A DNA stretch of 34,532 nt from Elusimicrobiales bacterium. GTDB taxonomy: Bacteria; Elusimicrobiota; Elusimicrobia; Elusimicrobiales; UBA9959. Positions within the stretch are counted from its first letter, which is position 1. Every line of letters starts with the position of its first letter. The notes under the pieces are model-generated. The model was not told the DNA's origin and ran no database searches. It saw only the letters and a list, made by a program, of their open reading frames with translations. The translations under genes and the position numbers were made by a program. The stretch covers positions 1 through 34,532 of the forward strand of contig JAILAB010000016.1 in NCBI GenBank assembly GCA_024681855.1, in the 5' to 3' direction. Positions 17,816 to 25,455 of this stretch are shown here, piece by piece.

Positions 17816-17950
17816 ATAGTTTAAACGGTTAAAATTTTTGTTATTTGCTCAGCTTATACAACTGACGCATGGTAAAACCTGTTATTGGGAGAAATCAGGG
17901 AAAATATTAGAAACAATAGGCAAATGAGATGAGATTATCAGGAGCGGCAG

Positions 17951-19606
17951 ATGAAAATCCTATCTAAAATAATTTCAGCTTTTATCATAGGGGGCATTAT
18001 GGTTTCTGAACTTCATGCCAGGCCGATGGCAGTTGCTGGCACTTTTTATCCTGCAGACAAAAAAGAGCTTGCGGCTTTTGTTGATGAAACTTTGAAAAAT
18101 GGAAGAAAACATATCAGCGGCATTACTGCGGTTGTGGTTCCTCATGCCGGATATGTGTTTTCAGGCAGGCTGGCCGGAGAAGCCTTCTCTGCCATAAATC
18201 AGTCCTATGACCTGGTTGTAGTCATGAGCACAGGCCATACGCATGGAGTAAAAGGCGCAGGGTTGCTCGCAGCAGATGATTATGAAACGCCTCTTGGCAG
18301 AATTGAGACAGACAGGGAGCTTGCGGCAAGCCTGATGATAAAAGAGCCCTTATTTGAAAATTTCCCTGAAGCGCATCAGCGCGAGCATGGCATTGAGGTT
18401 GAACTGCCTTTCCTGCAGCGCAAGCTGAAAAAGCCGTTTAAGCTGCTTGCGATGACTTTGAATTATGCCGGCGATGCCGAAGTGAAACGCATGGCAAAGG
18501 CTCTTGCGGCTGAACTTAAAGGGCGAAAAGTCCTTATTGTCATATCTACCGATCTGTCACACTATACCGATACTGTTAATGCCAAATATACAGATGAGGC
18601 TTTTGCCGAATCCGTAAAGACAATGAATTCGGACTTTATAAGAATGACTTCTAGGATTCTTATGGCGAAAAAAATCCCTGGCCTTCAGACTGTTGCTTGC
18701 GGAGAAACTGCCTTGCTTTTGGGCCTGGAGTCTTCTGCGCTTTTAGGGGCAAAAAGCTTTAAGCTTGGCAAGGTTACTGATTCGCATCGCCAGCACCCGG
18801 CGGCAAAATCCCCAGGCAGAGTGGTAGGGTATATGAACGGCTGGTTTCTCCGTTCCGGGCAGCCTCCGCAGAATAAGCTTAACGGGAAGGAGAAAAAATT
18901 CCTTCTTAGCGAAGCCAGAAGGACATTGCAGGATTATTTTGAAAATAAAGACAATCCGGCGGCAATTAAAAATCCTAAGCTGAATCTTCCTGGCGCGGTT
19001 TTTGTTACCCTTACTAAGAATGGAAATTTGCGCGGCTGCATTGGCACTGTTCAGCCTCAGATGGGCATTTATGATGCTGTCAGGTATGGGGCAGTTTCTG
19101 CCGCATTCCGGGATAGGCGTTTTCAGCCATTGCGCATAGAAGAGCTGGATAAGATTAAAATAGAGCTTTCTGTTCTTTCTAGAATGAATCCCGATTCTTG
19201 GGAGAATATTATTCCTCAAAAACATGGTGTTCTGATTAAGCGCGGCATGAATAGCGGCTTATTTCTTCCGCAGGTTTGGAAACAGATTCCAGACCGCGAT
19301 TCCTTCATGGGAGAGCTATGCCAGCAGAAAGCTGGCCTTCCCAGGGACTGCTGGAAACAGCAGGGAACAGAAATATATACGTTTACAACAGATTCCTTTG
19401 AAGAAACTCCGCGCGGCTTGAAAGAAAATTCCAAAAAGGAAGATAAAAAAACATTGCATGACAGTAATGATTCTTCTTCTAAGCCGCCTGCCAGCGGCAA
19501 TGCTGCCAGGACGCAAACTGAAATGCCGAAATTGAAGACCAAAAATAACGGCATGGGATTGTTCTTTGGCAATGGGGGCAGCAAAAACAAGAAAAAGCAG
19601 AAATGA
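17951..19606 (+). CDS. Exported MEMO-AMMECR1 fusion (AmmeMemoRadiSam proteins B and A)
   Basis: The 551-aa protein fuses two domains. Residues about 24-300 are a MEMO/AmmeMemoRadiSam B domain beginning RPMAVAGTFYPAD. The dioxygenase-like ligands are present: His65 in VPHAGY, His96/His98 in STGHTH, His204 in STDLSHY, and Cys250 in ACGETALLLGL. Residues about 310-485 are an AMMECR1 (protein A) domain with the hallmark LRGCIG (360-365). A Lys/Ser/Asn-rich tail ends in basic residues. MEMO, AMMECR1 and a radical SAM enzyme co-occur as a conserved but biochemically undefined set; the radical SAM partner is not in this window. The first 23 residues (MKILSKIISAFIIGGIMVSE and LHA) look like a signal peptide and precede the normal MEMO start, implying export, which is unexpected for this family. 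GGAG lies before the ATG. Confidence 0.88.
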   Translation: MKILSKIISAFIIGGIMVSELHARPMAVAGTFYPADKKELAAFVDETLKNGRKHISGITAVVVPHAGYVFSGRLAGEAFSAINQSYDLVVVMSTGHTHGVKGAGLLAADDYETPLGRIETDRELAASLMIKEPLFENFPEAHQREHGIEVELPFLQRKLKKPFKLLAMTLNYAGDAEVKRMAKALAAELKGRKVLIVISTDLSHYTDTVNAKYTDEAFAESVKTMNSDFIRMTSRILMAKKIPGLQTVACGETALLLGLESSALLGAKSFKLGKVTDSHRQHPAAKSPGRVVGYMNGWFLRSGQPPQNKLNGKEKKFLLSEARRTLQDYFENKDNPAAIKNPKLNLPGAVFVTLTKNGNLRGCIGTVQPQMGIYDAVRYGAVSAAFRDRRFQPLRIEELDKIKIELSVLSRMNPDSWENIIPQKHGVLIKRGMNSGLFLPQVWKQIPDRDSFMGELCQQKAGLPRDCWKQQGTEIYTFTTDSFEETPRGLKENSKKEDKKTLHDSNDSSSKPPASGNAARTQTEMPKLKTKNNGMGLFFGNGGSKNKKKQK

Positions 19607-19682
19607 TTATGAAAAATCCGGTAATTTTTTGATTTGGAAGATATGGGCCAAAAGTCCCTATTTAAGAATGGGCCTTAGAGAC

Positions 19683-19710
19683 TTGCTATAAAATTAAAAT
19701 AATATAAAAT
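19683..19710 (+). promoter_or_regulatory. Possible promoter of the carboxypeptidase gene
   Basis: TTGCTA (19683-19688) and TAAAAT (19705-19710) are spaced by 16 bp. The match is partial in AT-rich DNA, so this is tentative. Confidence 0.3.
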
Positions 19711-19755
19711 AAGTATAGGCGGCATTTAATTTTTTGCCATATATTTGAGGATAGA

Positions 19756-21036
19756 ATGATGAAATATCTTGTTTTTCTCTTGACTGCTTTGCTTTTGCCT
19801 TCTGCTGCTCAGGCTATGAACACATCATATAGCGAACTGTTGCGGCAGATAAGCCCTGAAAGAAGAGCTGAGCTTTCTGTTCCTGTTCCTTCTGCTCCGG
19901 AAACTGTTAAATCTGTTATGCCTGAACAGAGTGATTCAGGCCGTTATTGGGTTACAGCATCTGCGTCAAACAGCAGGGAACGCACTGCTTTGCTTGAAAA
20001 GGGCCTGGATATAGTAGAAATTAATTCGGGTTCGGTGTCAGGTTTTGCCGCAGCTGATACTTTAAGGGCTCTTTCATCAGAAGGCCTTATTGCTTCTTTC
20101 CGCGCAATATCGGCAGCAAGGGATTTCCCTTCATACGATTCCGCATATCATAATTACAAAGAGACTTCTGAGCTGATGCAGGCGATTGCGGCAAAAAATC
20201 CAGATATTGCCTCTATATTTTCAATTGGCAAAACAGTGGAAGGCCGCGATATATGGTGCCTCCGTTTTAATACTAATGCAAAAGGCATGACTGCCAGCAG
20301 TAAACCTGGAGCTTTTTTTCTCGGAAATCATCATGCGCGAGAACATCTTTCAAATGAAGTCCCGCTTTTGCTTGCGGCATGGCTTATGGATAACCGCAAT
20401 AGGCCGGAAATCAAAAAATATCTGGATTCCCTGGATATTTTTATAATACCAATGCTTAATCCCGATGGAGTGGAATATGACATATCTGGCGGACGATATC
20501 ATATGTACCGCAAGAATATGAGCAGAAATTCTGACGGTTCATTCGGAACAGATCTTAACCGCAATTATGATTTTCTCTGGTGCAAGTACGGATCTTCCAA
20601 TAATCCGCGCACAGACACATATTGCGGAAAAGCAGCATTTTCTGAACCGGAGGCAAAGGCTATACGCAGTTTCTTTGCTGCCCATCCTAATATTAAAACT
20701 CATATAAGCTATCACACATACGGCAAACAGATACTTTACCCTTATGGCGGCACTTATGATGAAGTGCCTTCGGAAAAGGATAAAAAGGCTTTCATTAAAA
20801 TAGGCAATGAAATGGCTGAGCTTACCGGTTATATAAACAGAAAATCCAGCGATCTGTATGTGTCAAGCGGAGACAGCTGCGACTGGGCATACAAAGCTCA
20901 TGGCGTTCTTGCTTTTACTTTTGAGCTGGACGGAAGAAATTTCTATCCGTCAGCCTCTGAAATAGATTCTGTTGTAAGCAAGAACATAAATGCCGCTGTC
21001 TATCTGCTTAGCATGACTGCAAATCCGTATAAATAA
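19756..21036 (+). CDS. Exported M14 zinc carboxypeptidase
   Basis: The 426-aa protein has a signal peptide (residues 1-20, ending AAQA), a pro-region (about 21-125) and an M14 carboxypeptidase domain (about 128-420). Zinc ligands are His193 and Glu196 in NHHAREH and His320 in SYHTYG. Glu390 in FTFEL is the catalytic Glu. The substrate-binding Asn/Arg of DLNRNYDF (266-273) is present. Four Cys in the catalytic part may form disulfides, consistent with periplasmic or extracellular location. Such enzymes remove C-terminal residues from peptides in nutrient breakdown, and DLNRNYDFLW with the HAREH motif is closest to the carboxypeptidase A/T type. Two adjacent ATGs (19756, 19759) both follow TTGAGGAT. 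It ends 32 bp before a strong terminator. Confidence 0.92.
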   Translation: MMKYLVFLLTALLLPSAAQAMNTSYSELLRQISPERRAELSVPVPSAPETVKSVMPEQSDSGRYWVTASASNSRERTALLEKGLDIVEINSGSVSGFAAADTLRALSSEGLIASFRAISAARDFPSYDSAYHNYKETSELMQAIAAKNPDIASIFSIGKTVEGRDIWCLRFNTNAKGMTASSKPGAFFLGNHHAREHLSNEVPLLLAAWLMDNRNRPEIKKYLDSLDIFIIPMLNPDGVEYDISGGRYHMYRKNMSRNSDGSFGTDLNRNYDFLWCKYGSSNNPRTDTYCGKAAFSEPEAKAIRSFFAAHPNIKTHISYHTYGKQILYPYGGTYDEVPSEKDKKAFIKIGNEMAELTGYINRKSSDLYVSSGDSCDWAYKAHGVLAFTFELDGRNFYPSASEIDSVVSKNINAAVYLLSMTANPYK

Positions 21037-21068
21037 ATATTTCCTCCTTAAAAACTGGATAAATACTG

Positions 21069-21106
21069 AAAGCCGGCAGATAAAAATGCCGGCTTTCTTT
21101 CTTTTG
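21069..21106 (+). terminator. Rho-independent terminator after the carboxypeptidase gene
   Basis: An 11-bp perfect stem (GAAAGCCGGCA at 21069-21079 with 21088-21098, loop of 8 nt) is followed by TTTCTTTT. The last T of this run belongs to the next promoter's TTGACA. Confidence 0.92.
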
Positions 21107-21131
21107 ACATAAGAATAAAAATATATATAAT
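21105..21131 (+). promoter_or_regulatory. Promoter of nfnAB
   Basis: A consensus TTGACA (21105-21110) and TATAAT (21126-21131) are separated by a short 15-bp spacer. Transcription would start near 21138 and give a leader of about 110 nt. Confidence 0.65.
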
Positions 21132-21140
21132 GAAATTATT

Positions 21141-21192
21141 GGCATAACAGTTAAAAAACATGTTTCATTGTGTCTGTTATGTCAAATTTTTT
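21141..21192 (+). promoter_or_regulatory. Leader hairpin upstream of nfnAB (possible attenuator or operator)
   Basis: GGCATAACAG (21141-21150) pairs with CTGTTATGTC (21174-21183): 10 bp with one G-U and a 23-nt loop, followed by AAATTTTTT. It begins just after the predicted transcription start and resembles a terminator inside the leader. It could equally be a DNA operator for a dimeric regulator. Confidence 0.45.
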
Positions 21193-21246
21193 ATTCTTTA
21201 ATGTTTAAGCAATATTTCAATTTTTTATTTTTTCAGAGAGGTGAGT

Positions 21247-22116
21247 ATGTATAAGATTGTAAACAAGAAAAGCCTTAATCCTACTGTTACGCTTATGGAC
21301 ATAGAAGCCCCGTTTGTGGCTGCCAAGGCCCAGCCTGGCCAGTTCATTATTTTGCGCGTGAATGAGGAAGGCGAGAGAATACCGCTGACCATTGCCGGAT
21401 ATGACCGGGAAAAAGGCACGGTAAGGATAATTTTTCAGATAGTCGGAGCGACAACTGCCCTGCTGAACAGCAAAAAAGCTGGAGAAAGCATACAGGATTT
21501 TGCCGGCCCTCTTGGCGTACCGACACATTTAGAAGGTCTTAAAAAAGTGTGCGTTGTCGGAGGCGGCGTAGGCTGTGCCATAGCATTGCCTATAGCCCAG
21601 AAACTGAATGAGCTGGGCTGTGAAGTTACCTCTGTCATAGGTTTCCGCTCAAAAGACCTGCTTATACTTGAAGATGAATTCAAGGCCTGCTCTAAGACAT
21701 TGCATATTATGACGGATGACGGTTCTTATGGCCGCCATGGCAATGTCTGCGTCCCGTTGAATGAAGCTTTTGCTGCAGGGGAGAGATATGACCAGGTTAT
21801 CGCCATAGGCCCGCTTATAATGATGAAATTCGTGGCTGCTGCCACAAAGCCTACAGGCATTCCATGCATTGTTTCAATGAATCCTATAATGATAGACGGG
21901 ACAGGCATGTGCGGAGGCTGTCGTCTCACGCTTAATCAGGACGGCAAAAAAATTACTAAATTCGCATGCGTGGACGGCCCGGATTTCAATGGATATGAAG
22001 TAGATTTTGATGAGGCCATGAGCCGCGGCATGATGTACCGTGATTTTGAAAAGCATGCCTATGAGGAGACCTGCAATCTTCTTAATAAAGCCAATGCGGC
22101 AGCAGCTGCAAAGTAA
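21247..22116 (+). CDS. nfnA: NADH-dependent reduced ferredoxin:NADP+ oxidoreductase subunit A (NfnA-like)
   Basis: The 289-aa protein is the small flavin/2Fe-2S subunit of the Nfn transhydrogenase, also annotated as sulfide dehydrogenase beta or dihydroorotate dehydrogenase electron-transfer-like. It has a ferredoxin-reductase FAD domain (about 1-98, RIPLTIAGYD), an NAD-binding domain opened by VCVVGGGVGCAIALPIA (101-117) and a C-terminal cluster site IDGTGMCGGC with FACVDGP (Asp217, Cys222, Cys225, Cys241). The Asp plus three Cys pattern is what is known for NfnA. Nfn uses flavin-based electron bifurcation to couple NADH, NADPH and ferredoxin, central to anaerobic redox balance. The ATG at 21247 follows GAGGTG at good spacing; a GTG at 21241 would start inside that site. 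It precedes nfnB by 20 bp. Confidence 0.88.
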   Translation: MYKIVNKKSLNPTVTLMDIEAPFVAAKAQPGQFIILRVNEEGERIPLTIAGYDREKGTVRIIFQIVGATTALLNSKKAGESIQDFAGPLGVPTHLEGLKKVCVVGGGVGCAIALPIAQKLNELGCEVTSVIGFRSKDLLILEDEFKACSKTLHIMTDDGSYGRHGNVCVPLNEAFAAGERYDQVIAIGPLIMMKFVAAATKPTGIPCIVSMNPIMIDGTGMCGGCRLTLNQDGKKITKFACVDGPDFNGYEVDFDEAMSRGMMYRDFEKHAYEETCNLLNKANAAAAAK

Positions 22117-22136
22117 GCGTTGAGGTGAATTAAATT

Positions 22137-23558
22137 ATGCCAAAATTGAACATGAATCCTAAAAAGAACCCTATGCCTGCGCAGGATCCGAAAGTCCGCG
22201 CGCATAATTTTAGCGAAGTGGCAACCGGCTATGATAAAGAAACAGCTATTGATGAAGCCTTGCGCTGTCTGAACTGCAAAAACATGCCCTGCTCTAGCGG
22301 ATGTCCTGTGAACATACGCATACCTGAATTTATATCTAAGGTGAAGGAAGGCGATTTTGAAGCGGCATATCAGGTCATAAGCCGCACTTCTTCACTTCCT
22401 GCTGTATGCGGCAGGGTTTGCCCGCAGGAAACTCAATGCGAAAGTAAATGCGTAAGGGGTATTAAGGGAGAATCCGTAGGTATAGGCCGCCTGGAACGCT
22501 TTGTGGCAGACTGGCACAATGAGCATTATTCCGGCAAGCCTGAAATACCTGCATCTAATGGCCATAAGGTTGCTATTGTAGGCTCTGGCCCTTCCGGCCT
22601 TACTTGCGCAGGGGATCTGGCGCGCAAAGGCTATAAGGTTACTGTTTTTGAAGCACTGCATACCGCCGGAGGAGTGCTCGTATATGGCATTCCGGAATTC
22701 CGCTTGCCTAAAGCCATAGTTCGCAAGGAGGCGGAGAATCTCAAGGCTCTCGGTGTAGATATAGAAACTAATATCATTATAGGCAAAACTCTTACCATAG
22801 ATGAGCTTTTTGAGAAGGGGTATGAAGCTGTTTTTGTTGGAAGCGGCGCAGGCTTGCCTAATTTTATGCGCATTCCTGGCGAATCTCTGAAAGGCGTTTA
22901 TTCAGCCAATGAATTCCTTACGCGTTCCAATCTGATGAAGGCATATAAGGACAATCCTGTTACGCCTATAATGAAAGGCGGAAAAGTCGCTGTGGTAGGC
23001 GGCGGAAACGTGGCCATGGATGCCGCGCGCACAGCCCTGCGCCTTGGCGCGGAGCATGTTTACATTGTGTACCGCCGCAGCATGGAAGAGCTGCCGGCCC
23101 GCAGAGAGGAAGTTGAGCATGCAAAAGAAGAGGGCGTGGATTTCCGCCTTCTCAATAATCCGGTTGAAATATATGGCTATAATAATCCTGATGACCGCCG
23201 TGACCCTAAAAACGGCTTTGTTACAGGAATTAAGTGCATAAAAATGCAGCTTGGCGAACCTGATGAGAAAGGCCGCCGCCGCCCGGTGCCTGTACCAGGC
23301 AGCGAGTTTGACCTTGAGGTTAATACGGTGATTATTGCCATAGGCACTTCTCCTAACCCTCTGATAAAGTCCACAACCAAAGGGCTTGAAGTGAATAAGC
23401 ATGGCGGAATAATAGTGGAAGAGGGAACAGGCCTAACGAGCCGCCAGGGCGTATATGCCGGAGGAGATGCTGTTACCGGCGCAGCCACGGTGATTTCAGC
23501 CATGGGTGCAGGCAAGACAGCGGCAAAGGCCATAGACGAATACTTAAGCAAAAAATAA
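22137..23558 (+). CDS. nfnB: NADH-dependent reduced ferredoxin:NADP+ oxidoreductase subunit B (NfnB; glutamate synthase small-subunit-like)
   Basis: The 473-aa protein has an N-terminal domain binding two 4Fe-4S clusters (Cys44, Cys47, Cys52, Cys56 and Cys91, Cys95, Cys101, Cys105). A dinucleotide-binding FAD motif VAIVGSGPSGLTCAGDLA starts near 145, and a second nucleotide motif VAVVGGGNVAMDAARTALRLG binds NADPH. This is the GltD/NfnB architecture. Its position directly after an NfnA-type subunit, with no glutamate synthase large subunit nearby, favours NfnB over glutamate synthase, although databases often label such genes gltA. With NfnA it forms the cytoplasmic bifurcating transhydrogenase. 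A TGAGGTGAA ribosome-binding site precedes the ATG. A terminator follows 37 bp after the stop. Confidence 0.9.
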   Translation: MPKLNMNPKKNPMPAQDPKVRAHNFSEVATGYDKETAIDEALRCLNCKNMPCSSGCPVNIRIPEFISKVKEGDFEAAYQVISRTSSLPAVCGRVCPQETQCESKCVRGIKGESVGIGRLERFVADWHNEHYSGKPEIPASNGHKVAIVGSGPSGLTCAGDLARKGYKVTVFEALHTAGGVLVYGIPEFRLPKAIVRKEAENLKALGVDIETNIIIGKTLTIDELFEKGYEAVFVGSGAGLPNFMRIPGESLKGVYSANEFLTRSNLMKAYKDNPVTPIMKGGKVAVVGGGNVAMDAARTALRLGAEHVYIVYRRSMEELPARREEVEHAKEEGVDFRLLNNPVEIYGYNNPDDRRDPKNGFVTGIKCIKMQLGEPDEKGRRRPVPVPGSEFDLEVNTVIIAIGTSPNPLIKSTTKGLEVNKHGGIIVEEGTGLTSRQGVYAGGDAVTGAATVISAMGAGKTAAKAIDEYLSKK

Positions 23559-23594
23559 ACGCAGATAGCGCCTTTTGCTATTATGAAGATAAAA

Positions 23595-23625
23595 AAGAAG
23601 CCTGATAATACAGGCTTCTTCTTTA
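23595..23625 (+). terminator. Rho-independent terminator after nfnB
   Basis: AAGAAGCCTG (23595-23604) pairs perfectly with CAGGCTTCTT (23611-23620) around a 6-nt loop, followed by CTTTA. The A-rich left flank may give some bidirectional function. Confidence 0.88.
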
Positions 23626-23748
23626 TTCAAAGGCTTTTCTCGTGCTTGCGGGCGCAGTGCCTAACCGCAGGAAAAATGTTATATCATGGCATATTGCTTT
23701 TTTTGCTGTCAATGCTTATATACAACAGCGTCTATTTAAAATAGCAAT

Positions 23749-23910
23749 GCTCTTTATAAGAAAGTTATTGATTTTACAGTTTTTACGTCATGCTGAATTT
23801 ATTTCAGCATCTTTGCGGCTTAAAGAGGTCCTGAAACAAGTTCAGGACGACGAAGTAATATTTGAGTTCTTTATAATTACATTGTATCAATACTTTTCTT
23901 TAAAAGAGCC
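23749..23910 (+). repeat. MITE-like interspersed repeat, copy C (best preserved)
   Basis: The copy is about 162 bp, and its ends are imperfect inverted repeats matching at 20 of 24 positions: GCTCTTTATAAGAAAGT-TATTGAT at the start, and GCTCTTTTAAAGAAAAG-TATTGAT on the opposite strand at the end. Two internal hairpins follow: ATGCTGAA/TTCAGCAT (about 23792-23811) and GTCCTGAA/TTCAGGAC (about 23828-23848). It lies in the 402-bp gap between nfnB and the convergent membrane-protein gene. The rest of that gap holds only the nfnB terminator, and the short open frames there are repeat-derived. Confidence 0.92.
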
Positions 23911-23960
23911 AATAGCTAATATGTTTTAGAGATATGCTTTCTGTTAATGGAAATATAGCT

Positions 23961-24461
23961 CTATCCTGCTTCTGTTATGCCTATTACCCTGCGCAGCAGC
24001 CTTATTATGGATGTAAGCAGCTTCCCCTTGCGGGTTATATGCAGCCTGCCGGCATTTTCATCAAGGAAGCCATTTCTTTTTATGGCTTTCAGACGGGAAT
24101 TTATTCCCATGTTTCCGCCGAATATTACGGAAAAATCTTTTGCGTTTAATGTTCCGCCTTTTCTGTTGAGAAAATCCAGCATTTTTAAAGTAACTGAATT
24201 AAGCAGGTTCACGAAGAACATCATATATGCCAGCCAAAGCGTGAATGTATAATACAGAACGGCGATGTTTATGCTTCTTAAATAAGCCTGGCTTGCCAGC
24301 AGGCACAGCATTAACAGCAGGCCAAAAGCAAGTCCTTTGACCATATATTTTTGCGTTCCTGTGAGGCGGCATATTATCAGGTGTATCATTACGCCCGCGG
24401 AAAACCAGCATACTGAAATAAGCATTGCTTTGGAGGGGGAAATTGCTGCAAAAATGCTCAT
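23961..24461 (-). CDS. Small membrane protein with C-terminal winged-helix domain (second gene of pair)
   Basis: From the ATG at 24461 the protein is 166 aa. Three hydrophobic segments span about residues 9-31 (AMLISVCWFSAGVMIHLIIC), 37-61 and 64-92. A cytoplasmic part of about 70 residues follows (KMLDFLNRKGG, then RLKAIKRNGFLDENAGRLHITRKGKLL), which has the length and pattern of a winged helix-turn-helix: helices followed by a beta wing with the LxITxKG signature. The start overlaps the previous gene's stop as ATGA (24458-24461). An alternative ATG at 24479 would overlap more. Function is unknown. It has the same layout as its upstream neighbour and is probably a diverged duplicate. A membrane-anchored transcription regulator or a regulatory subunit for an envelope process are both possible. 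Confidence 0.6.
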   Translation of the reverse strand: MSIFAAISPSKAMLISVCWFSAGVMIHLIICRLTGTQKYMVKGLAFGLLLMLCLLASQAYLRSINIAVLYYTFTLWLAYMMFFVNLLNSVTLKMLDFLNRKGGTLNAKDFSVIFGGNMGINSRLKAIKRNGFLDENAGRLHITRKGKLLTSIIRLLRRVIGITEAG

Positions 24462-24994
24462 AATCTTTCCAGTCCCCATATTTTTAATATGATATTTCCC
24501 AAGGCATTAAAAAATTTTCCTCTTCCTGTTATTATGTATTTCCCTTTTTGTTCCGTAGCCAGCCCTAGGAATTTCATCTGCTCCAGCCTGTTTAGCCGCA
24601 CGGCATCCGCATTGCCTGAGAATTTCTCAGTGAGTTTATTCTCTTCTATTCCGTTTGAATCTTCAGCTGCTTCTACAATCGTAACGGAAACGCTTTTTTT
24701 AGCCAGCCCTACAAGAGCCATGAAATAAATCTGCTGCAAAGTTATGAAAAGGAATATTCCGCCGGCAAAAGCCGCTGCCAAGTGCCAGCTGAACGAACGG
24801 CAAAGACAGGTTAGTCCTATTGCTATATATGCTAGCAGAAAATAGAAATTTGCCTTATTCAGCTTTGCATGGCAGGTTTTCCCGGCTGCCATGTTCATTA
24901 TCCGCATAAATGCAAGAAAAACAATAAATATGAAGAAAGAGGAATATATCATGAAATTGCATGCCGCATTTCCAAAAAAATCTAACATAGCCAT
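24458..24994 (-). CDS. Small membrane protein with C-terminal winged-helix domain (first gene of pair)
   Basis: I do not recognise this 178-aa protein as a named family. Hydrophobic segments are at about 11-33, 48-68 and 71-98. A soluble tail then contains RLNRLEQMKFLGLATEQKGK and YIITGRGKFFNALG, a probable winged helix. The topology and tail resemble the downstream protein, and the two genes overlap by 4 bases. Translation from 24994 would be leaderless: TATAAT on the minus strand (25006-25001) ends 6 nt before the ATG, with no ribosome-binding site. It is divergent from the NikR-like regulator, and their -10 boxes overlap, which suggests linked control. Confidence 0.6.
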   Translation of the reverse strand: MAMLDFFGNAACNFMIYSSFFIFIVFLAFMRIMNMAAGKTCHAKLNKANFYFLLAYIAIGLTCLCRSFSWHLAAAFAGGIFLFITLQQIYFMALVGLAKKSVSVTIVEAAEDSNGIEENKLTEKFSGNADAVRLNRLEQMKFLGLATEQKGKYIITGRGKFFNALGNIILKIWGLERL

Positions 24995-25012
24995 AATTAG
25001 ATTATACTAATT
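24995..25012. promoter_or_regulatory. Overlapping divergent promoters with an 18-bp inverted-repeat operator candidate
   Basis: AATTAG (24995-25000) and CTAATT (25007-25012) form perfect arms around ATTATA. The centre contains the -10 of the minus-strand membrane-protein operon (TATAAT, 25006-25001) and the -10 of the plus-strand regulator-lysA operon (TATACT, 25003-25008). A dimeric regulator bound here would block both promoters. The adjacent ribbon-helix-helix protein is the obvious candidate. Confidence 0.55.
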
Positions 25013-25038
25013 GCCAATTTATTTTGTTTAATACATAT

Positions 25039-25455
25039 ATGGATCGTTTTACTCTTTGCCTTGAAGACGGACTTCTTGAAAAATTAGACAGCATTGTGTC
25101 TGAGCGCGGCTATCCCAGCCGTTCGCAGGCTATGGCCGATTTTATACGGCGCGCCATAGTAAAAAGAGAATTCAAGGATGGCAGTTCCTGCATAGCCGCA
25201 ATTTCCATTATTTACGAGACAGGGAAAAAAAGCCCTGTGACGGAATTGGAAAAAATTCTTGAATGCAATATGAAGAAGCTTTGCTCCATGCAGACTGTTT
25301 TCATTAAAAAAGGCTTTGCCATGCTGGTTATTACGGCCATGGGGCTTCCAGAAGAACTTCAGGCTTTGTCAGATTCTTTAAGGGCAGTTAAGGGAGTTGC
25401 TCATGGCTCTTTTTCCATAGTATCTTCCATTTCAAAATCAGAAAATATTTTATGA
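25039..25455 (+). CDS. NikR-like ribbon-helix-helix/ACT regulator lacking the nickel-site residues
   Basis: From the ATG at 25039 the protein is 138 aa. An N-terminal ribbon-helix-helix DNA-binding domain (RFTLCLEDGLLEKLDSIVSE followed by RGYPSRSQAMADFIRRAI) leads into a C-terminal ACT-like domain ending GVAHGSFSIV, the NikR architecture and length. Compared with E. coli NikR, whose high-affinity nickel ligands are His76, His87, His89 and Cys95, the aligned positions here are Glu75, Thr86, Phe88 and Ala94; the only His is 122. It is therefore unlikely to sense nickel. It overlaps lysA by 4 bases (ATGA), so it may respond to another ligand, perhaps an amino acid, as ACT domains often do; this is inference. 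A TTG at 25024 is a less likely start. The operator candidate is 27 bp upstream. Confidence 0.72.
   Translation: MDRFTLCLEDGLLEKLDSIVSERGYPSRSQAMADFIRRAIVKREFKDGSSCIAAISIIYETGKKSPVTELEKILECNMKKLCSMQTVFIKKGFAMLVITAMGLPEELQALSDSLRAVKGVAHGSFSIVSSISKSENIL

Noticed and set aside
22902-23402. 166-aa minus-strand open frame inside nfnB
   Set aside because: It is antisense to the conserved NADPH-binding region of NfnB and has no family features.
23642-23929. Conserved short protein (RHAEFISASLR...KQVQDDEV) encoded in all four repeat copies
   Set aside because: The frame is open in all copies, but differences between copies are mostly amino-acid-changing and hit all codon positions, and frame lengths and starts differ. 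The shared peptide follows from the repeat's inverted-repeat DNA, not from coding selection.
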